Both the position numbers and the translations under genes were made by a program. Shown piece after piece: positions 27,886 to 35,518 of a stretch of DNA of 64,000 bases. Every line of letters starts with the position of its first letter. Within the stretch, counting starts at the first letter, position 1. The stretch covers positions 868,001-932,000 of the forward strand of contig NZ_JABEPR010000001.1 in NCBI RefSeq assembly GCF_013044515.1, written 5' to 3'. Below the pieces are notes generated by a model. The model was not told the origin of the DNA and did no database searches. It saw nothing but the letters and a program-made list of their open reading frames with translations. This stretch comes from Sphingomonas sp. ID1715. GTDB taxonomy: Bacteria; Pseudomonadota; Alphaproteobacteria; Sphingomonadales; Sphingomonadaceae.

Positions 27886-27896
27886 GTTCATGCTCC

Positions 27897-30800
27897 TCAT
27901 TCAGCCGGCAGCAGGGCGGATGCGCCCGGCGCCGGACGGCCGCGGCGGCGGGCGAAGCGTTCGCCCAGACCGCGGCTGACGACGTAGAAGGTGGGGGTGA
28001 AGACCAGGCCGAAGACGGTGACGCCGAGCATCCCGAAGAAGACGGCCGTGCCGAGCGCCTGACGCAGTTCCCAGCCGGGCCCGCCGGCCAGCATCAGCGG
28101 CACAACGCCGAGGACGAAAGCGAGGCTGGTCATCAGAATCGGCCGGAGCCGGCTGGCGGCTGCTTCGACGGCCGCCTCGATCAGCGATGCGCCGCGTTCT
28201 TCCGCCTGCTTGGCGAACTCGACGATCAGGATCGCGTTCTTGGCGGCGAGGCCGATCAGCACGACCAGGCCGATCTGCGTCAGGATGTTGTTGTCCATTC
28301 CGCGCAGATTGACGCCCGCCATCGCCGCGAGCAGCGTCATCGGCACGATCAGGATGATCGCGAACGGCAGCACCAGGCTTTCGAACTGGGCGGCGAGCAC
28401 GAGGAAGACGAACACCACCGCCATGCCGAAGGCGATGCCGGCGACGTTGCCGGCCGCTTTCTGCTGGAAGGCAAGGTCGGTCCATTCACCGGTGAAGCCC
28501 GACGGCAGTTTGGCCGCCAGCCCTTCCATCGCCGCCATCGACTGGCTGGTCGCATAGCCCTTCGCCGTCTCACCATTGACCTCGACCGCGGGGAAGAGGT
28601 TGAAGCGAGTGACGCGATAGGGGCCGGTGCGATCCTCGAAGGTCGCAATCGAGCCGATCGGCACCATGCCGCCGAGATCGGAGCGGGTCTTGAGATTGGC
28701 GATGTCCGACGGATCGTCGCGGAACGGCGCTTCGGCCTGGGCGGTGACGCGGAAGGTGCGGCCGAGCAGGTTGAAGTCGTTCACATAGGCCGAGCCGAGA
28801 TAGACGGAGAGCGTCTCGAACACGCGCGACGGGGGCACGCCCAGCATGTCGGCCTTGGCACGATCGATATCGGCATAGATGCGCGGGGTTGCGGCGTTGA
28901 ACAAGGTGTAGACCTGGGTCAGGCCGGCGGTCTGGTTGGCCTGGCCGATGAGACCGAAGGCCGCGTCGTTCAGCGCTTGGAAGCCCGCACCGTTGCGGTC
29001 CTGGATCATCATCCGATAGCCGCCGCCATTGCCGATGCCCTGGATGACCGGCGGCGGGATGACGAACACCATGCCTTCGTTCATGTCGGCGACCGCCGCG
29101 CGCATGCCGGCGACGATTTCGGCTTCCGAGCGGCCGCCCTTGGGCCGGTCGGCAAACGGCTTGAAGGTGATATAGGCGGCGCCCGCATTGGACGCCTGGG
29201 TGCCCGACGCGCCGTCGAAGCCGGCGAACATCACCGCTGCTTCGGTGCCGGGCACCTTGAGCAGCCGATCGACCATCTGCTTCAGCACGCGGTCGGTCTG
29301 TTCGAGCGAGCTGCCCGGCGGCAACTGCACGGCCGCCAGCGCATAGCTCTGGTCCTGCGCCGGGATGAAGCCGGTCGGCGTCGCCCAGAAGAGGGCGATG
29401 GTCGCTGCGATCAGCCCGCCATAGCTGAGGAGGACGCGCTTCGGCCGGGTGACCAGCGCCCGCGTCGCCTCCGCATACCAGCGCGACAGCCGGTCGAACG
29501 CATGGTTGAAGCGCTCACCCGCCGCGGCCAGCCGGCGACGCCAACCGGTCGCATGCGCACCATCCTGCTTGGGACGAAGCAGCATCGCCGCGAGCGCAGG
29601 CGAAAGGGTCAGCGACAGCACCAGCGAGATGACGGTCGCAGTCGCGATGGTCACCGCGAACTGGCGGTAGAACTCGCCCGAAATGCCGGTCAGGAAGGTG
29701 GTCGGCACGAACACGGCGCAGAGCACCAGCACGATCGCGACCAGCGCCGTCGACACTTCGTCCATCGAACGTCGGGCGGCCTCGAGCGGCGATAGGCCAT
29801 GCTCGAGGTTCCGCTCGACATTCTCGACGACCACGATCGCGTCGTCGACGACGATGCCGATCGCCAGCACCAGGCCGAACATCGACAGGGTGTTGAGCGA
29901 GTAGCCAAGCGCTGCCAGCATCGCGAAGGTGCCGATCAGCGACACCGGGATAGCGACGATCGGGATGATCGCGGCGCGCCAGCTCTGCAGGAACAAGAGG
30001 ATCACGAGGACGACGAGCACCATCGCCTCGAGCAGCGTCTTCTGCACCTCGTGCATCGACTCGCTGATGAACTGCGTCGGGTTCCAGATGACGCGATATT
30101 CGAGCCCTTTGGGGAAGCTGGCGGAAGCCGCCTTGAGCTCGCGCAGGATGCCCTGTTCGGCGGCGAGCGCGTTGGTGCCCGGGCGCTGGGTGACGCCCAT
30201 GATCACCGATTCCTTGCCCGAGAGATAGGCGTTTACGCCGTAATCCTCGGCGCCGAGCTCCACTCGCGCGACGTCGGAGACGCGCACGATCGCGCCGCTC
30301 GGATCGGTGCGGACGATGATGCTGGCGAACTGCTCGGGGGTGGTGAAGCGGCCCTGCGTCTCCACGTTCAGCTGGTGCGCGGCGCCGTTGCCATAGGGCG
30401 GCTGGCCGATCGTGCCGGCGGCAACCTGCACATTCTGCGCGCGCAGCGCCTGCACGATCTCGCCCGCGGTAAGGCCGAGCGCGGCGGCGCGGTTGGGATC
30501 GATCCAGACCCGCATCGAATAGTCGCGCGTGCCGAACACCTGCACGTCGCCGATGCCGTCGACGCGGGTCAGCCGGTCGCGAATCTGGGTGCGGACATAG
30601 TTGGAGACATAGGCGCGATCGAGCGAGCCATCGGGCGACAGCACGTTCACCGCCATCAGCCACGACGGCGACGTCTTGCGCACCACCACGCCCTGGCGCC
30701 GTACCTCCTCGGGCAGGCGCGGTTCGGCCAGCGCGACCCGGTTCTGCACCAGCACCTGCGCGGTATCGAGATCGGTGCCGAGCTTGAAGGTGACGGTGAT

Positions 30801-31073
30801 CGTCACGCGGCCGTCGCCGGTCGACTGCGAGGTCTGGTAGAGCATGTCGTCGACGCCGTTGATCTCCTGCTCGATTGGGGCGGCGACGGTGTCGGCGACC
30901 GTCTCGGCGGAGGCGCCGGGGTAAGTGGCGGACACGGTCACCGTCGGCGGCACGATGTCCGGATATTGCGAGATCGGCAGGCCCAGATAGGCGACCGCGC
31001 CGATGATCGTGATCACGATCGCCAGGACGGCGGCAAAGATCGGGCGCGTGATGAAGAAGCGTGAGAGGCGCAT
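27897..31073 (-). CDS. RND multidrug efflux permease (AcrB/MexB, HAE1 family)
   Basis: Inner-membrane proton/drug antiporter of 1058 residues. It begins MRLSRFFITRPIFAAVLAIVI, as usual for HAE1 permeases, and shows the DDAIVVVENVER motif (membrane helix 4, proton-relay aspartates) near residue 405, FVPTTFLTGISG, and LAAKNAILIVEFAKQ near 935. Twelve membrane helices and two large periplasmic loops fit the family. The GGGGAGAAGG ribosome site supports the start. It acts with the adaptor and channel on either side. Substrates are not predictable from sequence alone. Confidence 0.96.
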   Translation of the reverse strand: MRLSRFFITRPIFAAVLAIVITIIGAVAYLGLPISQYPDIVPPTVTVSATYPGASAETVADTVAAPIEQEINGVDDMLYQTSQSTGDGRVTITVTFKLGTDLDTAQVLVQNRVALAEPRLPEEVRRQGVVVRKTSPSWLMAVNVLSPDGSLDRAYVSNYVRTQIRDRLTRVDGIGDVQVFGTRDYSMRVWIDPNRAAALGLTAGEIVQALRAQNVQVAAGTIGQPPYGNGAAHQLNVETQGRFTTPEQFASIIVRTDPSGAIVRVSDVARVELGAEDYGVNAYLSGKESVIMGVTQRPGTNALAAEQGILRELKAASASFPKGLEYRVIWNPTQFISESMHEVQKTLLEAMVLVVLVILLFLQSWRAAIIPIVAIPVSLIGTFAMLAALGYSLNTLSMFGLVLAIGIVVDDAIVVVENVERNLEHGLSPLEAARRSMDEVSTALVAIVLVLCAVFVPTTFLTGISGEFYRQFAVTIATATVISLVLSLTLSPALAAMLLRPKQDGAHATGWRRRLAAAGERFNHAFDRLSRWYAEATRALVTRPKRVLLSYGGLIAATIALFWATPTGFIPAQDQSYALAAVQLPPGSSLEQTDRVLKQMVDRLLKVPGTEAAVMFAGFDGASGTQASNAGAAYITFKPFADRPKGGRSEAEIVAGMRAAVADMNEGMVFVIPPPVIQGIGNGGGYRMMIQDRNGAGFQALNDAAFGLIGQANQTAGLTQVYTLFNAATPRIYADIDRAKADMLGVPPSRVFETLSVYLGSAYVNDFNLLGRTFRVTAQAEAPFRDDPSDIANLKTRSDLGGMVPIGSIATFEDRTGPYRVTRFNLFPAVEVNGETAKGYATSQSMAAMEGLAAKLPSGFTGEWTDLAFQQKAAGNVAGIAFGMAVVFVFLVLAAQFESLVLPFAIILIVPMTLLAAMAGVNLRGMDNNILTQIGLVVLIGLAAKNAILIVEFAKQAEERGASLIEAAVEAAASRLRPILMTSLAFVLGVVPLMLAGGPGWELRQALGTAVFFGMLGVTVFGLVFTPTFYVVSRGLGERFARRRGRPAPGASALLPAE

Positions 31074-31131
31074 CAGCCTTCTCCCCGTTCGAGAGTCTGA
31101 AGAGTGGAGGCGGGGCCAAAGCCCCGGCGGG

Positions 31132-32379
31132 TTAAGGCGCGAGCGTCGCCTGGGCGGCGGCGGGCGTCGTCGGCATGGACGGAGACTGGCTACGGACCGG
31201 CTCGACCCGGCCGAAGCGCACCTGCACCTTGGCGCCCGGTTGAGCCAGCTGTGTGCCGGCAATGACGACCCGGTCCTGCGGAGACAGGCCGCCGCGGATC
31301 ACCCGCAGCCCGTCCACCAGCGGACCGGCGGTGACCGGCTTGCTGGCCACGGTGCCGTCGCGCCCGACGACCAGCACGACCTTGCGCGCCTGATCGGTGC
31401 GAACCGCCGCGTCGGGCACAAGCAGTGCCGAGACCGTGCCGCCCGATCCCAGCCGCATGTTGCCGAACATGCCCGGCGTCAGGAACAGGTTGGGATTGGC
31501 GAGCACCGCCCGGCCACGGATCGAGCCGGAGCGCGGATCGATGCCGTTGTCGGTAAAGTCGAGCCGGCCCTTCCAGCGATAATCGCTTTCGTCCTGCAGA
31601 CGGATCTCGGCGACCTGACCGCTACCCTGCTCACGCTTCGCCTTGAGGAACAGCGCCTCGGACGCATCGAAGCTGAAATGGATCGGGTCGAGCGCGTTGA
31701 TCGTGGTCAGCAACGACCCCGCGTCGCCAGCGGCAACCAGATTGCCGGCATCGACGCGACGGTCCGACGCCCGGCCGCCGATCGGCGCGCGAATGCGAGT
31801 GAACTCCATGTCGAGCGCCCGTGAGCGCACCCGCGCCTGGGCCGCGGCAACCGCGGCCGACGCCGCCTGAACCCGGGCGCGCAGCCGGTCCACCTCGCTC
31901 TTCGACACGGCCTGATCGGCGATCAGGCTTTCGGCGCGGGACAGGTCGGCGCGGGCGAGGCTCAAATCGCTCTGTGCGCTCGCCAGCCCGGCGCGCGCTT
32001 CGGCGAGCGCGGCGGCGAAGGGGCGCGGGTCGATGGTGAAGAGCAGCTGCCCCTTCCGCACCACCTGCCCGTCAGCGAAGTGAATGCCGGTGATCTGACC
32101 AGAGACGCGCGGACGCACCTCCACCGTCTGGCTGGCTTCGAACCGGCCGACATAATCGTCCCATTCGGTCACCTGCCGCACCAAGGGCGCGGCGACGGTG
32201 ACGGTGGGCGCGGCGGGCGGCGGCACGGCCGGCTCGTCCTTGTTGGCGACCACGAGGCCGCCGAGCAGCACTGCGGCGGGGATGCCGATCCACGCCGCCT
32301 TGCGCCATCGCGTGGAGTTGGGCTGAGCGGCATCGCTGGTACCGACGTCGTCAGCCTTGATTTCAGTGATCATGTTCAT
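31132..32379 (-). CDS. RND efflux periplasmic adaptor (HlyD/MFP family)
   Basis: Membrane-fusion protein of 415 residues linking permease and outer-membrane channel. A single N-terminal membrane anchor (about 26-45, AAWIGIPAAVLLGGLVVA) is followed by the lipoyl/barrel-sandwich segments (VEVRPRVSGQITGIHFADGQVVRKGQLLFTIDPRPF), an alpha-hairpin (about 120-180) and the beta-barrel part. The start is 32379 (MNM) or 32373; both are close. The preceding 127-residue gene ends four bases upstream. Confidence 0.93.
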   Translation of the reverse strand: MNMITEIKADDVGTSDAAQPNSTRWRKAAWIGIPAAVLLGGLVVANKDEPAVPPPAAPTVTVAAPLVRQVTEWDDYVGRFEASQTVEVRPRVSGQITGIHFADGQVVRKGQLLFTIDPRPFAAALAEARAGLASAQSDLSLARADLSRAESLIADQAVSKSEVDRLRARVQAASAAVAAAQARVRSRALDMEFTRIRAPIGGRASDRRVDAGNLVAAGDAGSLLTTINALDPIHFSFDASEALFLKAKREQGSGQVAEIRLQDESDYRWKGRLDFTDNGIDPRSGSIRGRAVLANPNLFLTPGMFGNMRLGSGGTVSALLVPDAAVRTDQARKVVLVVGRDGTVASKPVTAGPLVDGLRVIRGGLSPQDRVVIAGTQLAQPGAKVQVRFGRVEPVRSQSPSMPTTPAAAQATLAP

Positions 32380-32383
32380 GGGT

Positions 32384-32767
32384 TCAGGCCTTCCGGCGAC
32401 CGGCGGCGCGGTCGCGGCTGATGCTGGTGAGAAGAAGCTGGAGTTGGTCGGGCGAGAAGCCCGCCGCGTAGAATCGTTCGATCTCCGTTTCGGGGATCGC
32501 GAAGCTGTGGTGCCACGCGTGAACGGCAGTGCGCCGCAGCGCCTCCAGCCGGGGATCGGCGACGGGGTTCTCGGATCGGGTGCCGAAGACCGCGGCCATA
32601 GCGCGGGCGATCCGGCCGGGCGTCCGCAGGGAGCCGAGCGAGTCCCGCCGGGCCAGCGCCACCACCGACCATTCGAGCGCGCTGAAGCCGCGGGCGCGGA
32701 CCTGCTCGCGCGCAGGGGCGTGAAAGAGGAGCGCCGGTGCCGTCTCGGCGAAATTTACATAGGCCAT
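32384..32767 (-). CDS. Uncharacterised protein, first gene of the efflux operon
   Basis: A 127-residue soluble protein that I do not recognise. It has a mostly helical, Arg-rich sequence (ALEWSVVALARRDSLGSLRTPGRIARAMAAVFG, FAIPETEIERFYAAGFSPDQLQLLLTSISRD) and no signal peptide or membrane segment. GGGAGGAACAAG before the ATG is a strong ribosome site. It sits directly behind the TetR-controlled promoter and four bases ahead of the adaptor gene, so it is expressed with the pump. It could be a modulator or a small enzyme subunit; no function should be assigned. Confidence 0.8.
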   Translation of the reverse strand: MAYVNFAETAPALLFHAPAREQVRARGFSALEWSVVALARRDSLGSLRTPGRIARAMAAVFGTRSENPVADPRLEALRRTAVHAWHHSFAIPETEIERFYAAGFSPDQLQLLLTSISRDRAAGRRKA

Positions 32768-32930
32768 CTTGTTCCTCCCTGTGGCGGCCGGTCGCGGGCA
32801 AAGCCTGCCCGTTCCCGAAAGCGCATGCTTTCGCGGCGATCGGCCATCGATCTTCGACGTGCGGAGAGGAGCCGGCGCGTGCCGCTCCCTTCCGCATCTC
32901 TCCCAAAGCAGCGGCGCCTTCGCGCCACTC

Positions 32931-32993
32931 TATACCGACTGGTATATAAACAGTTCAGCTGCTGTTCAAGTGCTTTTTATACCGGCCGGTTTA
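32931..32993 (-). promoter_or_regulatory. Efflux-operon promoter with two TetR operators
   Basis: Two 16-base palindromes, TATACCGACTGGTATA (32931-32946) and TATACCGGCCGGTTTA (32978-32993). On the minus strand a -35 TTGAAC (32964-32969) and a -10 TATACC (32941-32946, 17-base spacer) suggest a promoter; operator one covers the -10, so bound repressor would block RNA polymerase. A third copy lies at 33643-33656. Confidence 0.8.
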
Positions 32994-33034
32994 CTTTTCT
33001 GAAGATTTTTGCGCGGCTGCCACAAAGCTCAGCT

Positions 33035-33643
33035 TTAGGCGCTTGGCCACATCGACATGCTGGTCGCGATCAGGCGATCCAGATCCTCGCGCGATGCACC
33101 CGCGCCTGCCTGCACGGCCATGCCTTGCAGGACGGCATACAGATAGCTGGTGAGCCCCTCGACATCGACATGGGCAGGCAGGTCACCCTGCGCCTTCGCC
33201 TGTTCGAAACGCTCGACCAAAGCCTTGCGCGCGGAGGCACCCCGGGCGAGCACGAACTGACGGATCGATTCGGCTTCCGCGCCGCACGCGACCGAACTGA
33301 TCACGCCCAGGCAGCCATGCGGCTCGCTCTTGCTGGTCTGGTTCTCAAGCGCGCCGCGCAGCAAATGCTCCGCAACCTTGCGCGCCGTTGGCTCGGCCAG
33401 TGCCTCGCCGACATAGTCGAGCTTCTCGCGCTCATAGAGGTCGAGCGCCTTGACGAAGAGCTGCTCCTTGTTGCCGAAGGCGGCGTAGAGGCTGGGCTTG
33501 GTAATGCCCATCGCCTCGGTGAGGTCCGCCATCGAGGCGCCCTCATAGCCCTTGCTCCAGAACACGCGCAGCGCCGCCGCCAGCGCCTGATCGACGCAGA
33601 ACTCGCGGGGACGGCCCCGCCCGACGGCTCGTAGAGATTCCAT
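33035..33643 (-). CDS. TetR/AcrR-family repressor of the efflux operon
   Basis: A 202-residue one-component regulator. The N-terminal helix-turn-helix domain (about 10-60: GRPREFCVDQALAAALRVFWSKGYEGASMADLTEAMGITKPSLYAAFGNKEQL) is complete; the C-terminal ligand domain is of the AcrR-like type with HGCLGVISSVACG. It lies upstream of the efflux operon in the same direction. Matching palindromes occur at its own start and at the efflux promoter, so it most likely represses both and is released by a pump substrate. Confidence 0.93.
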   Translation of the reverse strand: MESLRAVGRGRPREFCVDQALAAALRVFWSKGYEGASMADLTEAMGITKPSLYAAFGNKEQLFVKALDLYEREKLDYVGEALAEPTARKVAEHLLRGALENQTSKSEPHGCLGVISSVACGAEAESIRQFVLARGASARKALVERFEQAKAQGDLPAHVDVEGLTSYLYAVLQGMAVQAGAGASREDLDRLIATSMSMWPSA

Positions 33644-33656
33644 AACGACCGGTATA
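33643..33656 (-). promoter_or_regulatory. TetR operator at its own gene start
   Basis: TATACCGGTCGTTA on the minus strand matches the operators at 32931-32993 (consensus TATACCGRYCGGTWTA, degenerate on one side). It abuts the tetR start codon, so binding would shut its own expression. Confidence 0.6.
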
Positions 33657-33741
33657 TATGAGCTTCGCAGCGGTTTGACCAGTCCTCGGCTTTACCCTGA
33701 AGCGGGAAGAGATTCGACGCAGGCGCAGGCCGCCTGAAGCG

Positions 33742-34464
33742 TCAGTACATATGCTGCCCGCCGTTGATGCTGAGCGTCGAGCCGGTGATGAAGCCGCCGT
33801 CTTCGGCGCACAGGAACGCCACGCCGCGGGCGATTTCTTCCGCCTTGCCGAGGCGGCCGACGGGAATCTTGGCGACAATCTTCTCGAGCACATCGGCGGG
33901 GACGGCGGCGACCATGTCGGTGTCGATATAGCCGGGTGCGATCGCATTGACGGTGATGCCGGCGCGCGCGCCTTCCTGAGCGAGCGCCTTGGTGAAGCCG
34001 TGAATGCCCGACTTGGCGGCGGCATAGTTCACCTGGCCGTACTGACCCGCCTGCCCGTTGATCGAGCCGATATTGACGATGCGGCCATATTTCCGCGCGC
34101 TCATGCCTTCCCACACCGCCTTCGCCATGTTGAAGCAGCCGCCCAGATTGGTGTCGATCACATCATCCCAAGCCTGGCGATTCATCCGCTTCATCGTGCC
34201 GTCACGGGTGATGCCGGCATTGTTGACCAGCACGTCGACGGGGCCAAGCTCCGCCTCGATCTGCTGGACGCCGGCGAGGCAAGCGTCGAAATCTGCGACA
34301 TCGAACTTATAGGCCCTGATGCCGGTGCGGTCGGTAAACTCCCGCGCGCGCTCGTCATTGCCCGCATAATTGGCCGCTACCGTCATTCCGGCGTCGCGCA
34401 GCGCCAAGCTGATCGCTTCGCCGATGCCGCGCGTGCCGCCGGTCACTACCGCCACTCTCGCCAT
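33742..34464 (-). CDS. phaB: Acetoacetyl-CoA reductase PhaB
   Basis: NADPH-dependent SDR enzyme of 240 residues reducing acetoacetyl-CoA to (R)-3-hydroxybutyryl-CoA for polyhydroxyalkanoate. It has the cofactor motif TGGTRGIG (8-15), NNAG (81-84), catalytic Ser134, Tyr147 and Lys151, and the PhaB-specific stretch NIGSINGQAGQYGQVNYAAAKSG. No phaA or phaC lies beside it. It follows hemH on the same strand. Confidence 0.95.
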   Translation of the reverse strand: MARVAVVTGGTRGIGEAISLALRDAGMTVAANYAGNDERAREFTDRTGIRAYKFDVADFDACLAGVQQIEAELGPVDVLVNNAGITRDGTMKRMNRQAWDDVIDTNLGGCFNMAKAVWEGMSARKYGRIVNIGSINGQAGQYGQVNYAAAKSGIHGFTKALAQEGARAGITVNAIAPGYIDTDMVAAVPADVLEKIVAKIPVGRLGKAEEIARGVAFLCAEDGGFITGSTLSINGGQHMY

Positions 34465-34499
34465 TCGCTTCCTCTCCCTATCCTGGGTTTGAAGCTCTC

Positions 34500-35513
34500 C
34501 TACGAAGGCGCCACCCAGCCCGCAAGTTCACGCGCAAGTAAGGCGCGCAGCATCGCCATGCCCTCTTCGCTATCGTTCAGGCATTCGAGATACGCGAAGT
34601 CCTTGCCCCCCGCACCGAGGAAGCTCTCCCGTCCGCGGATCGCCAGCTCTTCGAGTGTCTCGAGACAATCAACGCTGAAGCCGGGCGCAACCACGGCCAC
34701 GCGCTCAACGCCCCGGCGCGGCAGTTCCTCCAGCACGGCATCGGTCGCCGGTTCGAGCCATTTGGCGCGTCCGAAGCGGGACTGGAAGCTTACCTCGATC
34801 GGACGGCCGAGCGCCTCCTGCAACAGGCGGGCCGTCTTGCGGCAATGGCAATGATAGGGATCGCCGAGTTCGAGCGTCCGCTGCGGCATGCCGTGGAAGC
34901 TCGCCAGGATCAGCTGCGGCTCGAATGGCAATGCGGCGAGCTGCCGCTCGATCGATCGCTTGAGCGCGTCGATATAGGCCGGATCGTCATGGTAGGGCGG
35001 CAAAGTCCGGATGGCGGGCTGCCACCGCATCGCCGCAAGCAGCTCGAACGCCTTGTCGTTGGCCGTTGCCGTCGTCGCCGCGCAATATTGCGGATACATG
35101 GGGGCGAGCAGGATGCGCTCGCAGCCCGCCGCCTTGAGCGCGTTCAGTCGGCCGCCGATCGAAGGCTGACCGTAGCGCATTGCCCATTCGACGATTACGT
35201 CCGCGCCGAACGCCCCCGCCAGCTTCTCCGCCTTGGCGCGCGTGTAGCGGGCGAGCGGGGAGCCGTGCTCGGTCCACACGAGGCCATAAGCGTGGGCCGA
35301 CTTGGCCGGCCGCGTGTTGAGGATGATGCCGCGCAGGATCGGCTGCCAGGCGATCGGCGGAATCTCGACAACTCGGCGGTCCGACAGAAACTCGGCGAGA
35401 TAGCGGCGGACGGCAGGCACCGTCGGCGCTTCCGGTGTGCCGAGATTGATCAGCAGCACGCCCACCTGGGGTGCTGCAATGTCGGGGTGTTGCTGAGGCT
35501 TCAAAATTAGCAC
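34500..35513 (-). CDS. hemH: Ferrochelatase HemH
   Basis: Inserts iron into protoporphyrin IX, the last step of haem synthesis. The 337-residue protein has NLGTPEAP near the start, MRYGQP, ILASFHGMPQR (catalytic His) and the C-terminal PGFSVDCLETLEE motif. The start is a GTG at 35513, only five bases after the molybdenum-hydroxylase stop; a TTG at 35504 is an alternative. The close spacing suggests co-transcription with the upstream gene. Confidence 0.96.
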   Translation of the reverse strand: MLILKPQQHPDIAAPQVGVLLINLGTPEAPTVPAVRRYLAEFLSDRRVVEIPPIAWQPILRGIILNTRPAKSAHAYGLVWTEHGSPLARYTRAKAEKLAGAFGADVIVEWAMRYGQPSIGGRLNALKAAGCERILLAPMYPQYCAATTATANDKAFELLAAMRWQPAIRTLPPYHDDPAYIDALKRSIERQLAALPFEPQLILASFHGMPQRTLELGDPYHCHCRKTARLLQEALGRPIEVSFQSRFGRAKWLEPATDAVLEELPRRGVERVAVVAPGFSVDCLETLEELAIRGRESFLGAGGKDFAYLECLNDSEEGMAMLRALLARELAGWVAPS

Positions 35514-35518
35514 CAGGT

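Noticed and set aside
27852-31064. Long open frames antisense to the RND permease
   Set aside because: Sequence is a string of Arg, His and Asp with no domain; a shadow of the pump gene.
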